Part shown: positions 11,015 through 23,465 of the stretch, piece by piece
Position numbering within the stretch: position 1 is the stretch's first letter
How the letters are laid out: each line of letters starts with the position of its first letter
Assembly (NCBI GenBank): GCA_036925085.1
Contig: JAUPFP010000004.1
Location: 6,343,413-6,407,412 of the forward strand
Length of the DNA stretch: 64,000 nucleotides
From: Brachycybe producta
Lineage: Eukaryota > Arthropoda > Diplopoda > Playtdesmida > Andrognathidae
Reading direction: 5' to 3'
Translations under genes and position numbers: made by a program
Notes under the pieces: model-generated
Database searches by the model: none
Told to the model about the DNA's origin: nothing
What the model saw: only the letters and a program-made list of their open reading frames with translations

Positions 11015-11627
11015 CTTCCACACATTTTCTACATGGTGTGCTCACCTTTACCTAGCCTTGGCAAATATGGGGCAAGTGTATGCATCGACTGGAGCCGCCC
11101 TATCAAACAAGCACACAAAAAAACCTCTGCTAGCTTCCATCTTATTTAGGATAGAAATAGGCAACAAACAAATTTTGTTTCTTGTATATTGTTCCCTCAT
11201 GACGGGGGCGACCCATTGTTAAGAGCTACTGGGAATACAAATTTATAGGTACCTTTTTTTCTGCAGAATGCATTTATGTATATAAAAAGCTTTACAGAAA
11301 TAGCGGCCCCTCATTCAATCTCCGCAATTTGACTCCTTCTCTTCTCACTCCCAACGAACACCACCCTAAAAATCTACCTACCTTCCATTTCATATAGCTT
11401 GTGCTAGACTGTTGTAAGCATGTATATAAATAAGCAACCCACAACTAAACAAAAATTGTATGTGGCTTAGCAATAGCATAAGCAATGAGTGGTTAGAAAA
11501 TGTATTGAAGAGCTGCTGAGCACTCTCTCTTGCAAGTCTTATCAACTCGTTCAATACTTTTTTTTTCTTTCATTCTCTCTCTCTTTCTCTCTCTCTCTCC
11601 ATTCGTTCCTTTTTCTCTTTCTCTCAG
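11015..11627. other. Low-complexity flank with long pyrimidine tract
   Basis: No gene recognised up to about 11565. From 11566 to 11627 the + strand is almost pure T/C with CT repeats, ending in CTCTCAG. It could act as the polypyrimidine tract and acceptor of the candidate exon that follows, or simply be a (CT)n microsatellite. Confidence 0.4.
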
Positions 11628-11746
11628 CATGGTTTGACAAATCTTTACTGACGGATACAAACTACAGTTTTTCTTGTCCTGAGGGAACCGTTATATCAGG
11701 CAGCAATTTGGTATCGCAACTATTGGAGCACAACCGCTGTGTTTGA
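11628..11746 (+). CDS. Possible terminal exon, unrecognised
   Basis: An open frame directly after a strong acceptor-like tract (CTTTCTCTCAG, AG at 11626-11627) reads about 38 codons to a TGA at 11744-11746. It starts WFDKSLLTDTNYSFSCPEGT and ends EHNRCV. Composition is mixed and protein-like, unlike the Ile/Tyr/Phe/Lys-rich background frames. I do not recognise a family. The acceptor may be a by-product of the (CT)n microsatellite, and no upstream exon in phase was identified. If real it would be the 3' end of a plus-strand gene. Confidence is low. Confidence 0.2.
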
Positions 11747-11784
11747 TTTGAATAATACACCCTTAATGTAATCAGCTTCTTTGA

Positions 11785-11788
<4 letters not shown>

Positions 11789-11842
<54 letters not shown>
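11789..11842. repeat. (TA)n microsatellite
   Basis: Uninterrupted alternating TA. It gives spurious Ile-Tyr repeat frames on the minus strand. Confidence 0.95.
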
Positions 11843-11843
<1 letters not shown>

Positions 11844-13197
11844 TGTCTATAAAAAAACATACTGTTTTCATATACACTTTTAAAAATTGCGGTAGCAATT
11901 TCATGTTTCTTAAGTTTAGGAATTTGTAGTATGCCATGGATGCAGTAGAATATAACATTATAATGTTTGAGAAAGAAAGAGAAAACTAAAAAATTTTCTT
12001 ATGGACATTAATATATAAAGGCTAGATGAGTATAGTATATTGTGTGTATTTCTGTTTGTTGAGAGTGGAGTGCACATAAATTAAAGACATGTGTGCGGAA
12101 ACATTTTTTAAGAATGAAGAATATAAAAAAAAAAAGAAAAAGTAGGAAGAAAAAAAATGTGATGAAAATACTGAGAAACAAGAAACAATCTCAAAGACAT
12201 GTATCATTTGGTTGTAAGGAAGAAGAAAGGCTAATGTAATCTTCCTCTCGGCACATGAATATTTTATGAAATATATATATTTTTTTAGAGAAGTTATTTC
12301 GTCTATAAGCTTAGGTTCTCAAGGTTTTTTTGTTGTTCCTGGGCACAGTATTCTTTGTTGTGAGAAATCGTTGCACACAACGAACTTTTCTAAAGCTTTT
12401 TTTGTGCAGACTTGGCGCATTTGCTCATAATTTAACTGCTTCCTTTGAATATAAGGTCATGATCCTTAGTGGCCCAACTATCAGCACTTACGGTAGTGCT
12501 GATACATAAATATGTTTCAGGACGAAATTTTAACAAACATAGGTCTTAAGTGGGTATTACAAAGAAGAAACATTGTGCAACGTGTAGCATGTGAAACTGT
12601 GACAATGTTTCCTCCGTGACTTGCGACAAATGTGACTCGTACATCATGTTGCACGTTGTCACCATTGTTTCCGATCCGAGTGCAGGCAGTGGTGAATGGG
12701 GATAATTTTGTTTTGTGGGATTGACATTTTTATATTCATTTTATTTTTATATATGTGCAAGTATGTGTGCTTGACAATGCTTAATGCTGCATGTGGACTT
12801 TTATGTCCCTCTGCCATAGGCCTATTTGGCTGCTTGCAGAGTACTAATTGTGTTTGTAATTGTAATTGAGTGGAAACAAGTGGAGGAAGCATGCCACTGT
12901 CTCTTTCATCTCTACAATAGAATGAAACGAACCGAAATGGTTTTTTATTGAAGATGATGATAGGAAAAGTGGATTGTTGCGGGTCATGTGGTAGCTTCTG
13001 GTGTAGTAGGAATGGCGAATGCTGCAAGAGTTTTTGGGTACCGCATGCAACATTATTGTATGCTACATGATGTTGCTTTCCACAATCTGCATTCCGCCAA
13101 TGCTTCCTTGGTATTATCCCGGGTTTAGACATGTGGACATGAAATGAACATTTCTTGTAGTATTGTAATATTCCCGTAAATCTCAGTGACAGACACA
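11843..13197. other. No recognised gene; long minus-strand open frame at 12659-13132
   Basis: The longest open frame of the window (157 codons, minus, 12659-13132) lies here. It shows no recognisable domain, signal peptide or motif, and a plus-strand frame of about 55 codons is open over part of the same DNA (about 12965-13129). The stretch is slightly less AT-rich than average. I treat it as non-coding or as an unrecognised repeat. Confidence 0.35.
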
Positions 13198-14251
13198 GGG
13201 GCAGACTAATCGTAGGTCACTAGGTGACCTATACTTTCAGATACCTATTTGGAGAAGAACTGTGGCTAACTCAGTAACCTATGTAACGTCCCGCCGGACC
13301 GTTACAATACGCGGTAAATAAAAACGCAAAACGTCCTTACTTACCGGTGACAGAGCTCCGACGACGGGGACGGGACCGTACCCGCAGCCGCCTCTCCCAC
13401 GGTGCACCCCTCGGGTGGTGTCGGCGCGGAGCTTTCCTCGACAGTGACACATGACGGTAAAACGCCGCCTCGCCGAGAATATCGCGGTGGAACCGGAGTT
13501 CCACCGCGAGCCGACACGATTTACCGGCCGAAAGAGGTCGAAATGGACGGTGGAGTTTCCCCAACCCGGAAACCCACCCTCCCGCGGTAAACCCCCAAAT
13601 AAAAACACACGACACAAGTGTAGATGATAAAAAGTGTTTAATTACACTTACGGCAATTGATGACAGTGTTATTTACATATTGGCTGGATAATTCATCCAG
13701 CCAACACCCATAAATAAGAAAGGCCAAAAGGCAAAGCAAAAAGATGAATCCAAGCTGGACAGTGGAGGTCTCCCTGACCTCCACCCACAGGTCTAGTCAC
13801 ATCAGCTGCCTTCAACCAACTGCCCAGATCCTGTGGCTGACCAGGCCACAGGAAACCTCCAGGCAACTCTACCTGGAGGGGACAGAGGTCACATCTGACC
13901 TCTCACCCATAGACTTCATAGTGAGAGGCCTGCTGGCACCAAAATGGCGTCTGTCCCCACAGACTATTGTAGCTGTCAGGCAGACCACCATAGGGAATTC
14001 GTCTGCTCAATCAAAAAATTAAAATTGAGCAGACCAGGTTGCCATACCTACACTTTTAGATATGAACTGTTGGTCACTCAGTGACCTACACTTCTACATT
14101 CTGGGGGCTGTGCCCTCCAGTTCTCCTACAACAAGCTTAATTTACCATAACTCCACCTAATCACTCATAAAAAAAGTTCTAAAGTGTAGGTCACTTAGTG
14201 ACCTACAGTTCTGAAGTGTAGTTCACCTAGTGACCTACTATTAGTCTGTTC
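13198..14251. mobile_element. Mutator-type MITE, copy 1, split by a nested insertion
   Basis: The left end (GGCAGACTAATCGTAGGTCA, from 13200) and right end (GTGACCTACTATTAGTCTG, ending near 14249) match the intact element at 22237-22490. Both copies share the inner stretch CTACAACAAGCTTAATTTA and repeated AGGTCAC...GTGACCT palindromes. A 764-bp unrelated segment (13282-14045) interrupts it after GTAACCTA. To the right of the insertion, a GATATGAACTGTTGGTCACT block repeats sequence already present to the left, so an internal tandem duplication preceded or accompanied the insertion. No matching flanking duplication remains. Confidence 0.75.
13282..14045. mobile_element. GC-rich LTR-like insertion (possible solo LTR)
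   Basis: This segment begins TGTAACGTCCCGCC and ends within one base of a CA (TTGCCAT). ACCTA occurs on both sides (13277-13281 and 14046-14050), consistent with a 5-bp target duplication of the type made by LTR retrotransposons. The first 330 bp are strikingly GC-rich, with CpGs, unlike anything nearby, and AATAAA motifs occur at about 13317 and 13596. Several overlapping frames of 60-110 codons are open on both strands in the GC-rich part, but none resembles a known protein. Solo LTR is the favoured reading. An unclassified insertion or foreign DNA is the alternative. Confidence 0.45.
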
Positions 14252-14642
14252 TACGAATATCAATGATAAGAACTCAGACCTGTGTTTTGTCTGTGTATAC
14301 AAATGTGTGCATACAAATAATTATTTGGCGTAACTCTAAATTGATAGATTAGAAAACTCCATAGACAGCTTTGTGTTATTTCTAATCTATGTGTAACATT
14401 TATTTTTGTGATTTATTAGCTGAAACTGAAAGTATTTTGCATAATGAAAAAGAATTGAATTATATAGCTGAAATATGATAATTGCGTGTGCGAATGCTGT
14501 CTTAATTTTTCATATTGTACAGTTTCTTAAGCTGTGGTCACATTACTAAATAAATTGTTGCAAAGTCTTCTTTCTATGTTGTGGGAGTTCAGTACTTCTG
14601 TTTTTAGTGTTGTAACCCGTCATAAATGACGGGAGCAAAATT
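14252..14642. other. AT-rich DNA, nothing recognised
   Basis: No open frame or repeat partner of note. Confidence 0.5.
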
Positions 14643-14786
14643 CACAGGCAATTGTGCGCAGCATTAGAATTTCTTTTCCTCCGCCCTTTTAGGACGTCAG
14701 ACCAAGTAACAAACCAGTTAGAAATTGATGACGTTCACAAAAGGGCGGAGCAAAAGAAATTCTAATGATGGGCACAATTGCCTGTG
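14643..14786. mobile_element. 144-bp MITE with long terminal inverted repeats
   Basis: The left arm CACAGGCAATTGTGC (14643) and right arm GCACAATTGCCTGTG (ending 14786) are perfect inverted copies. They extend inward with few mismatches for about 50 bp (CATTAGAATTTC / GAAATTCTAATG, CCGCCCTTTT / AAAAGGGCGG). The arms leave only a short loop. Target duplications are not evident, so the superfamily is open. Confidence 0.75.
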
Positions 14787-14982
14787 ATAAATTCTAGTCT
14801 AATTTTGCTACTATATCACAAATAAACATCAATTGAAATTAGGCAAATTTATTATTGTTATTTATAAGGCCAGATATACAGTATATGACTCATCCTCAAT
14901 GGCTTGTCTGTCTTCATAAACAACTATGGTAGCTTTTCCTATCTTAATTTGCTTTTCACGCTATTAGATGGCACTGAACAGT

Positions 14983-15830
14983 ATGTGCACGGGTGTCTAC
15001 AAAGCTGATGCAATACGTAGCAACAGTCAAACAACAATACTTGTTGTAGCAACAGTAGTATCTCATTTGTTGGTAGCAACACCTATGATACATGTAGCAA
15101 TTGTCATGAAACTTAACTATGTCAAATTTTAACTCATTCTTGAAAGCAACAACCAACCAATGAAACAAAGAGGTTGTGAGACAAAGATGGTGTTTTTTGT
15201 GCATAGAAAAGCTCCTGTTTTAATTATAATGGCTAGAAAATACTTCCTAATTGTGAATTAAACATACCTTTACGAAAATTATATCTGGAACAATTCCCTT
15301 TTTGCTAACCACATGTCTTTTTTTGTGTTGGTAGACATTTTTTTATTCTTCCTCTTCATTATAACTTATACTAGTCATATGATTATACAAACCATTTTAT
15401 ATTGGTTGTTGGCTGAAAATGGTTGCTTGAAAATAGAACCAAGTTCTATTTGAAAATTCTGTTGCCTTCAGTTTGTGACTTATGTTTGTTGCTAGTTATG
15501 GCAGGCATTTCAACTTTCATTAGGAAACCGAATGAGCGAGAGCAACCAGCAACCAAATTATGATCACTTGATAAGAAAGTGGTTGCTGGCATCCAATGGT
15601 TGCTTGTTCCCTCTGCTCACCATTACTGAGCAGAGCTAATTTGGTGCCTACAAATGCAGCAATGGTGCTAGTGTAGTGTCACCAGGAACAGTTGCTGGAA
15701 ACGGTTGCTAGTTGCAAGCTTGCATTGTTGCCTAATTTGCACCTGACCTAAAACAATAGAGCAACACGCCTATGTTGCTCTTAAGTTGCTGAATTGTTGC
15801 TTGATGTAGCATCGACTTTTACCTGTACAT
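14983..15830. repeat. GTTGC/GCAAC-rich element with imperfect terminal inverted repeats
   Basis: The stretch is saturated with GTTGC and GCAAC motifs. Its ends (GCTGATGCAATACGTAGCAAC near 15004 and GTTGCTTGATGTAGCATCGA near 15796) are weakly inverted. This is compatible with an old DNA transposon or a MITE with reiterated subterminal binding motifs. A short minus-strand frame (14956-15204) lies inside and is not considered coding. Confidence 0.35.
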
Positions 15831-17939
<2,109 letters not shown>

Positions 17940-18410
17940 CTCAGACTGAACAAATGTAACATCTGGTGTTTTTCAATGACCTACCCAATAATTCTAACAG
18001 CTCAACCCAAATGTTTACTGATGATGCTATTCTATACATTAAAATACAGGAAATGCTGGACCTAGTCAAATAATGGCGTTCTCAATGGCATTCATAAATG
18101 CAAGATTAAGCATGTTTCACAGTAGCAAAATTCAAATGAGGGAGTTTTGTGTATTGATGGATATTCTTTTTGATTATGTTGATAGTTTTAAATACATTTG
18201 TTTAACCCTTTCCAAAGATTTTCTTTTGAAATGAACATAAAATTAAATCTGTAAACAAAGCCAATTAAAGACTGCTCCTTCATACAGTACATTGGACATT
18301 AAACTAATATACAGACAATGAAAATTTGAACTATTTTTAATACTCTTGTCAAGACCTCTTTTAGAATATTGTTCTTCAATTTTGGTTTCATTTGCAGTTC
18401 ATTTTAATAT
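17940..18410 (+). pseudogene. LINE reverse transcriptase fragment (ADD box to C-terminus)
   Basis: Degenerate plus-strand frames give, in order, a VTSGV-type stretch (near 17970), SSTQMFTDDAILYIKI (about 18000-18045), DSFKYICLTLSKDF (about 18180-18225) and LLSRPLLEYCSSIL (about 18350-18385). These correspond to the catalytic ADD box (here TDD) and the downstream DSFKYLGV and VRPLLEYCS motifs of Jockey/CR1-like LINEs. Several frame changes and stops show it is dead. It begins roughly where the fragment at 9941-10290 stops, but the two are 7.6 kb apart and cannot be assumed to be one insertion. Confidence 0.75.
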
Positions 18411-18665
18411 CTTCTTCTCATGTCATAATTTGCTAAGGGCTGACTCTATCTCTCCCTCCTTCCCTCTCTTTGTGCATGAATGTTCTCGGGAGCTACACAC
18501 TCTAGAATAGGGAAAATAAACCAGTACGCACATCTTTAGATGGGACTTCTTAGTAGACTACATTAGAATTTTCATTTTTCTTCCATTTACCTGATTGACC
18601 TCAAATCCATTTAATGTGATTTTGCGAACATTTAGAAAAAAATGGTTTGTGATGTCATGTTCGTA

Positions 18666-18762
18666 ACAATTTTTTGCTAATAAATTTATTTGGACTTTTT
18701 TAGCATAATTAATATAAATTATAGCTAAAAAAGGTCCAAATAAATGTATTAGCAAAAATTGT
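18666..18762. repeat. Long hairpin, 39-bp arms with about 19-base loop
   Basis: The left arm 18666-18704 (ACAATTTTTTGCTAATAAAT then TTATTTGGAC) and right arm 18724-18762 (GGTCCAAATAAATGTATTAG then CAAAAATTGT) pair with only a few mismatches around an AT-only loop. It is most likely a very short palindromic MITE. A transcribed hairpin RNA is possible because it may lie within an intron. Confidence 0.65.
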
Positions 18763-19335
18763 CTAACAAAAGTGTTAAATTTGCATTATAACGTTTTTTG
18801 TTCCTCTTGTAATATAAAATTTATATTTTATTAGTTACATGGTATCACTTCTCTTAAACGACGATATATTGCTTAAAATCTTGAACCAGAAACCCTGAAA
18901 AAACCGACCTGAGTTGTTTCCTTGTAGACAGTGTACAAGAATTGCTGCAAGAGCAGTAAGATTATTATCACGTTGGCAATCACAATTTACTGCAGGTTAA
19001 ATTGCAGTGAATTTTGCGGTATAAAATAGCTAGTGAAATCATCGCTTTCGATCTATCATTATTAACAATCCTCGTATACAAATATAAATTTGTATAATGC
19101 TAAGCTACCAGTGGTCACCATTTCTTGAAAGGATTTCTATCTTACAGTACATGTAGGTCATATGTAGCATTTTCTGAACAAAAACCAAATAATTAGTTTT
19201 TTTATATACATTTTTGCCTGACGAATACTAAGTGGTAACAATGATGAATTTTCAATTCAATTGCATCCAAACTAGAAACCTACAATAAAGCCCATGGGGT
19301 GGTGTTCTTGAATAGGTATTTTATGTTAAACGCCC
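18763..19335. other. AT-rich DNA, nothing recognised
   Basis: No supported feature. Confidence 0.5.
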
Positions 19336-19500
19336 AATGGGCCTGGTTGGGTTTGTGGGCCTGAACAGCTTCATGGCAATGGTGGGCTTTGTGATCCTGG
19401 TAGGCGTTGTGGTCCTGGTGGGCTTTGTGGTCCTGGTGGGTTTCATCAGTCTCATGGGCTTTGTGCGCTGGGTCCAGTATAAAGTCTCATGGGCTTGGCT
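19336..19500. repeat. 18-bp GC-rich minisatellite
   Basis: Imperfect tandem units of the form GTGGTCCTGGTGGGCTTT. Read on the plus strand they give a hydrophobic Val/Gly/Phe repeat. On the minus strand they give a Pro/Gly/Gln repeat that mimics collagen but breaks the Gly-X-Y register and meets a stop. I regard it as a non-coding minisatellite. Confidence 0.65.
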
Positions 19501-20685
19501 GGACTGGGCTTCAAATTTTTACACAATTGTAGGTATATCTAATCCAAACTAATGGCAACTATAACATGCTTTTGATTCTCGAGATTGACTGACAATATTG
19601 TCCAAATTTCTTGTTGTATTCATTATAAATAATAATAATAATAAAAACATTCTTGTCCATTTTTTTATTATGCCAATATTGTCAAGTGCCCTTTCAAATA
19701 CTGCCACAAGTCAACACAACAAATTGATACATGGCTCAGCAATTCAAACAAATGAACGTCATAAAACATTTGTTTGAAGATTGATGCTTTTGATAAGAGG
19801 CAAACAAAAAAATTGTATAGATTCATGTGACAAATAAGACCTCTAACGTTGACAATTTTTTTTTTGTCGTTTGTTGTCCTCGTCAAACTTTTTGAATGTT
19901 CTTCGCTCAACAACCTCATTAAATAACAATCAATATGGATTACAAAATAATGAACATTGATGGGTTGAAATAAGCCAAAGAAAAATATAATATATTGTGA
20001 AGCTAATTGCGGATTTTTTTTTTCATTAATCATTACATATTATAAATATATAGAATATTTTAGGCAAACAAAACATTCTAATATTAAAAAATGTAGTTTA
20101 TTTCTTATGTGGGAGAAAAGGTTAAAACAGAAAAATGGAGCAGTTTTTTTTGGTAATAATATAGAATCAAAAGAAAAGGACGTCAGTCATTAACAGTGGC
20201 ACCATAAACTTAGTTTTTGGACAATATTTATTTGAACTGGACAACTGCAAACATTCCTTTTCTGTGTGTAACCCTGAATGAGTCACAATAAAAAAGTTAA
20301 ATGCAAACGGTGACCGTCAAACTTAGAATGTTTTTTCTATTATGAACCACAACAAATGCACCCATATTACTCATTTTATTTAACTTTTCCATCTTGAGCA
20401 AGGCTTTGGAGCAACTTTTTTTAAAAAATTGCTCTGCATAAGCTCAGCTCTGGCTCTGCTACACGCTTCAGTTCAAATTACTTTTGAATTTTAAATATAA
20501 AACAGAATGTCTGTGTGTTTGGTGGTCACGCTAATAACTCGCGAACCCCTTAACGTGTAGGGAAGTGAAGTTTGCCTCAGTTGTAGCCCATAAACATTTT
20601 AGGTCAACTGTGTTACAAAGGTGTTAAACATGGACGTATATACTTTCAAGAAAGAAGTATACGAATAATTGGAATCGCAGCCATC
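19501..20685. other. AT-rich DNA, nothing recognised
   Basis: A 121-codon minus-strand frame (19668-20033) shows no recognisable domain, and its composition is that of AT-rich background. There is a short (AAT)n near 19629. Confidence 0.45.
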
Positions 20686-21075
20686 ACTTAAGGCTCGCAT
20701 ACACGACGACACTTAAGAGGCGACACTTGTGTATAGAGCAGTGCCTTTACTGTCTACATGTACCACAATTTTTGTTTGCTTGTCTTTCTACATATTCATT
20801 CGGTCTTTTAATGTGTTGCTGCTGCTGGTTATGATTGTATGGTGGTGATGGTTATTGTGTGTCGACGCTCGCAAAAAAATTTCCAGACAATTGAAAACTG
20901 GCTAGAGTGGTCTACGACACTAAATTGGGCCTGTCCACACCAGAGTTGCATCTAGATTGAGGACATTGCAAACTGGGTCTAGGGACACCAATCTAGGTGC
21001 TGTATACACACAGACACTTAAGTGTAAACACTTGATCTAGACACACGAGTGTTGTCATGTAGATGTTGCTTTATG
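20686..21075. repeat. Possible DNA-element remnant with ACACTTAAG inverted motifs
   Basis: TACACGACGACACTTAAG near 20699 and the inverted CTTAAGTGT and ACACGAGTGTTGTCATG motifs near 21017-21060 suggest eroded terminal inverted repeats enclosing about 350 bp. Pairing is partial, and no target duplication could be read. Confidence 0.3.
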
Positions 21076-22227
21076 CTCTATCATGCTAAGTTCTTTGAAA
21101 AAGATGTTGCAAGGATAATGCACAAGTGATAAGCATAGAAATACGTAATTTTAATACTTTAATAAATTTAGAAAATAATGTATATTTTTAGTCAGGCTGA
21201 GACAAGAAGTGGCAGATTAATTTGCCGATTGGATCGAATTTCTTAACAGTGAAAATGAAAGTTAATAAAAGTTATTTCTTTTAGTTAATTGTTTTACTTT
21301 CCCGAGAGAAGCCGGTTAGTAACGCTAGTTAAATTATAAAATGAATCTTGAATGTGTTTAAAAGAATTATTACTTTTATTCAAATGTTTTCATTCATTTT
21401 ATTGTTAACATAAATTGTAATCGCTACGTATTTAGTAACTCGTTAAATGTTACCACACTCATCAACATTAAAAAAAAATATTCATAACAGTTTATTTTCT
21501 GAAAAAAGAATCGCAGCTACCAAGTTTTCTTTCACACTCTGCTGCACATCACTCAAAATTAACTTTAAAGCAGAAAATAAGAGACTCAACACTGACTTGA
21601 GTTGTTGGCCTGTATGCTAGATTTCAGTAATTTTGACTTGGAATGTAAATTAAAAAAATTTGGAGCAGTGGTGCAGTCAAAAATATTACTGTCCCAGCTC
21701 CGTTCCAGTTCTAGACAAACACATGTCACTCCACTGCTCCGGGCTCCAGCTTCGGGCTCTGCTCGAAAGCTTCGATCTGATGTACTCAGGCTGTTTAGGT
21801 AGGGAGTGTATTCACACTGAGGTCACATTTATCAACAAATTGTTGAACAGTGTTGCACAATCTGTGCTTTGTAAACTAAAAATGCACACATTATTAAACA
21901 TTTTTGGATCTCTGTGTCATCAAAATCATCAATAATATTTATAGTAAACAAAATAATTAATGACAATCGTGTTAGCCACAATCGAATGGCATCATGGTGT
22001 TGACAGACTCCAAATATTCAAAGTAGTCTTTTTTCTTCTTAATCTTAAAAATATGGATATGTTTGGGAAGGTTTGTGTATTTACTGTTGTGCAAAAGTTG
22101 TTTTCGAAGCTGACTGAACATCAAAGTGTACCCAACTGAAGTGCTGGTTGGTTACTCTTTGTTTTGGAATTGTGTTTAAGATGATAGTATATAACCAATT
22201 TTTAAGTTTGTAGTCAATTTTTTGTTG
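21076..22227. other. AT-rich DNA, nothing recognised
   Basis: Small overlapping frames at 21602-21935 lie in a GC-richer patch (21690-21800), but no family or splice context is evident. Confidence 0.45.
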
Positions 22228-22236
22228 AATTTCAAG

Positions 22237-22490
22237 GGGACAGACTAATCGTAGGTCACTAGGTGACCTACACTTTCAGATAGCTATTTGGATAAGAACT
22301 GTGGGTTACTCAGTGACCTACACTTTTTTTACACTCTGGGGTGGCGCAGCCCCACAGACCCCCTACAACAAGCTTAATTTAATGTAACCACACCTAATCA
22401 CCTATTTAATAACGTTCAAAAGTGTAGGTCACTGAGTGACCTACAGTTCTGAAGTGTAGGTCACCTAGTGACCTACGATTAGTCTGTCCC
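22237..22490. mobile_element. Mutator-type MITE, copy 2, with perfect 9-bp target duplication
   Basis: A 254-bp element begins GGGACAGACTAATCGTAGG and ends with the exact inverse CCTACGATTAGTCTGTCCC, so the termini are near-perfect inverted repeats. AATTTCAAG stands directly outside both ends (22228-22236 and 22491-22499). A 9-bp duplication is typical of Mutator-like elements. Internally it carries palindromes of AGGTCA and TGACCT separated by 5 bp at 22253-22269, 22426-22442 and 22458-22474, plus a degenerate one near 22304-22320. It encodes nothing and would rely on a transposase elsewhere. The sharp duplication suggests a recent insertion. Confidence 0.88.
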
Positions 22491-22499
22491 AATTTCAAG

Positions 22500-22883
22500 T
22501 AAAAAAAAATGGAGAATTTGCAATTGCCATAAAAAAGTTTAATTTCAAAAGAACTATGATAAAGAAAAATACTGTCTAAATTATTGATTTACTAATCTAG
22601 TTTTTAATATACATTAAACTAATGAAATAAAGAATAAAAATAGTTCAATGGAATTGAAATTTCAAGTCGAATTTGAAATTTTTCTGTCGCTTAATTGCAT
22701 ATTTTGAAATGCCTTGATTTAGTAATAAAATCCATTAAGTAGCAGAGAGTTCTTTCGAATTAAGAATCAATTATCAAAATTACCATAATTGCAATAACTT
22801 CATGTAAGTAATATTCTATTTATAGTTTATTATTATTATTATTAGTTTTTTTTCAATTTCATCTTTTTGATGTGTTAACATAC
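22500..22883. other. AT-rich DNA, nothing recognised
   Basis: No supported feature. Confidence 0.5.
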
Positions 22884-23465
22884 TTAAAGAAACCATTACT
22901 TCCAGAAATGTCGTGTCAAAATATTGTCAAGAATAATTCAACGATTACCAAAACGATTTTTAAAATTTAAAATAAGTGATTAGTATAATTTAAAAAAAAT
23001 TAAAAATCAGTGTACTTCAATGTAAATGAAGTTTATCAGATAGATGCGCCACCAAACAACATACATTGGCAACAAAACCCCCCAAAGTCTACTACTCTAC
23101 TCGAATTTTGATGTGTTGTCACCTCACATTACCTTCATTTTGAATGTACCATGGATTTAATATTTGAATTATTCCACATGGAAGGTTGTATTGAGTTGAA
23201 TATGAATAGAGTATAAATATATTATATTAAGAAATTCTGGAAATGTGAGTGACAAACTTTGCCACAAAAACGGGGGATTGATTTTCGTTTTTGGAAATTT
23301 AAAATGGCGCCGTTTGGTGACTCGTGGAAAAGTCACTTCATTTTTAAGTTTTTTTTTATGGTTTTAATGACTTATTGTTAATTTTAAAAATCATTTTGAC
23401 AATCTTTGAGTAAGTCTTGACAATATTTTGAAAAATAAATTTCTGGAGGTAATGGTCTCTTTTAA
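22884..23465. mobile_element. TTAA-flanked foldback element, copy 1
   Basis: The ends are inverted copies over about 150 bp: AGAAACCATTACTTCCAGAA at the left, and TTCTGGAGGTAATGGTCTCT at the right. Both ends are bordered by TTAA (22884-22887 and 23462-23465), the duplication used by piggyBac-type transposases. The arms contain CAAAATATTGTCAAGA in both orientations and a GGTGACTC/GAGTCACC stretch. A homologous copy with the same TTAA borders lies at 51513-52091. There is no transposase frame, so it is non-autonomous. Confidence 0.75.

Noticed and set aside
12659-13132. Longest open frame of the window (157 codons, minus)
   Set aside because: No recognisable domain or motif. The opposite strand is also open over part of it, and there is no promoter, splice or conservation evidence. 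It is recorded only as a frame.
13279-13617. Overlapping GC-rich frames of 60-112 codons on both strands
   Set aside because: High GC content removes stop codons in all frames. There is no family resemblance, and the segment behaves as a non-coding insertion.
19337-19500. Collagen-like Pro/Gly repeat on the minus strand
   Set aside because: The Gly-X-Y register breaks within a few triplets and a stop follows. An 18-bp minisatellite explains it.
19668-20033. 121-codon minus frame
   Set aside because: AT-biased composition with no domain, signal peptide or splice context.
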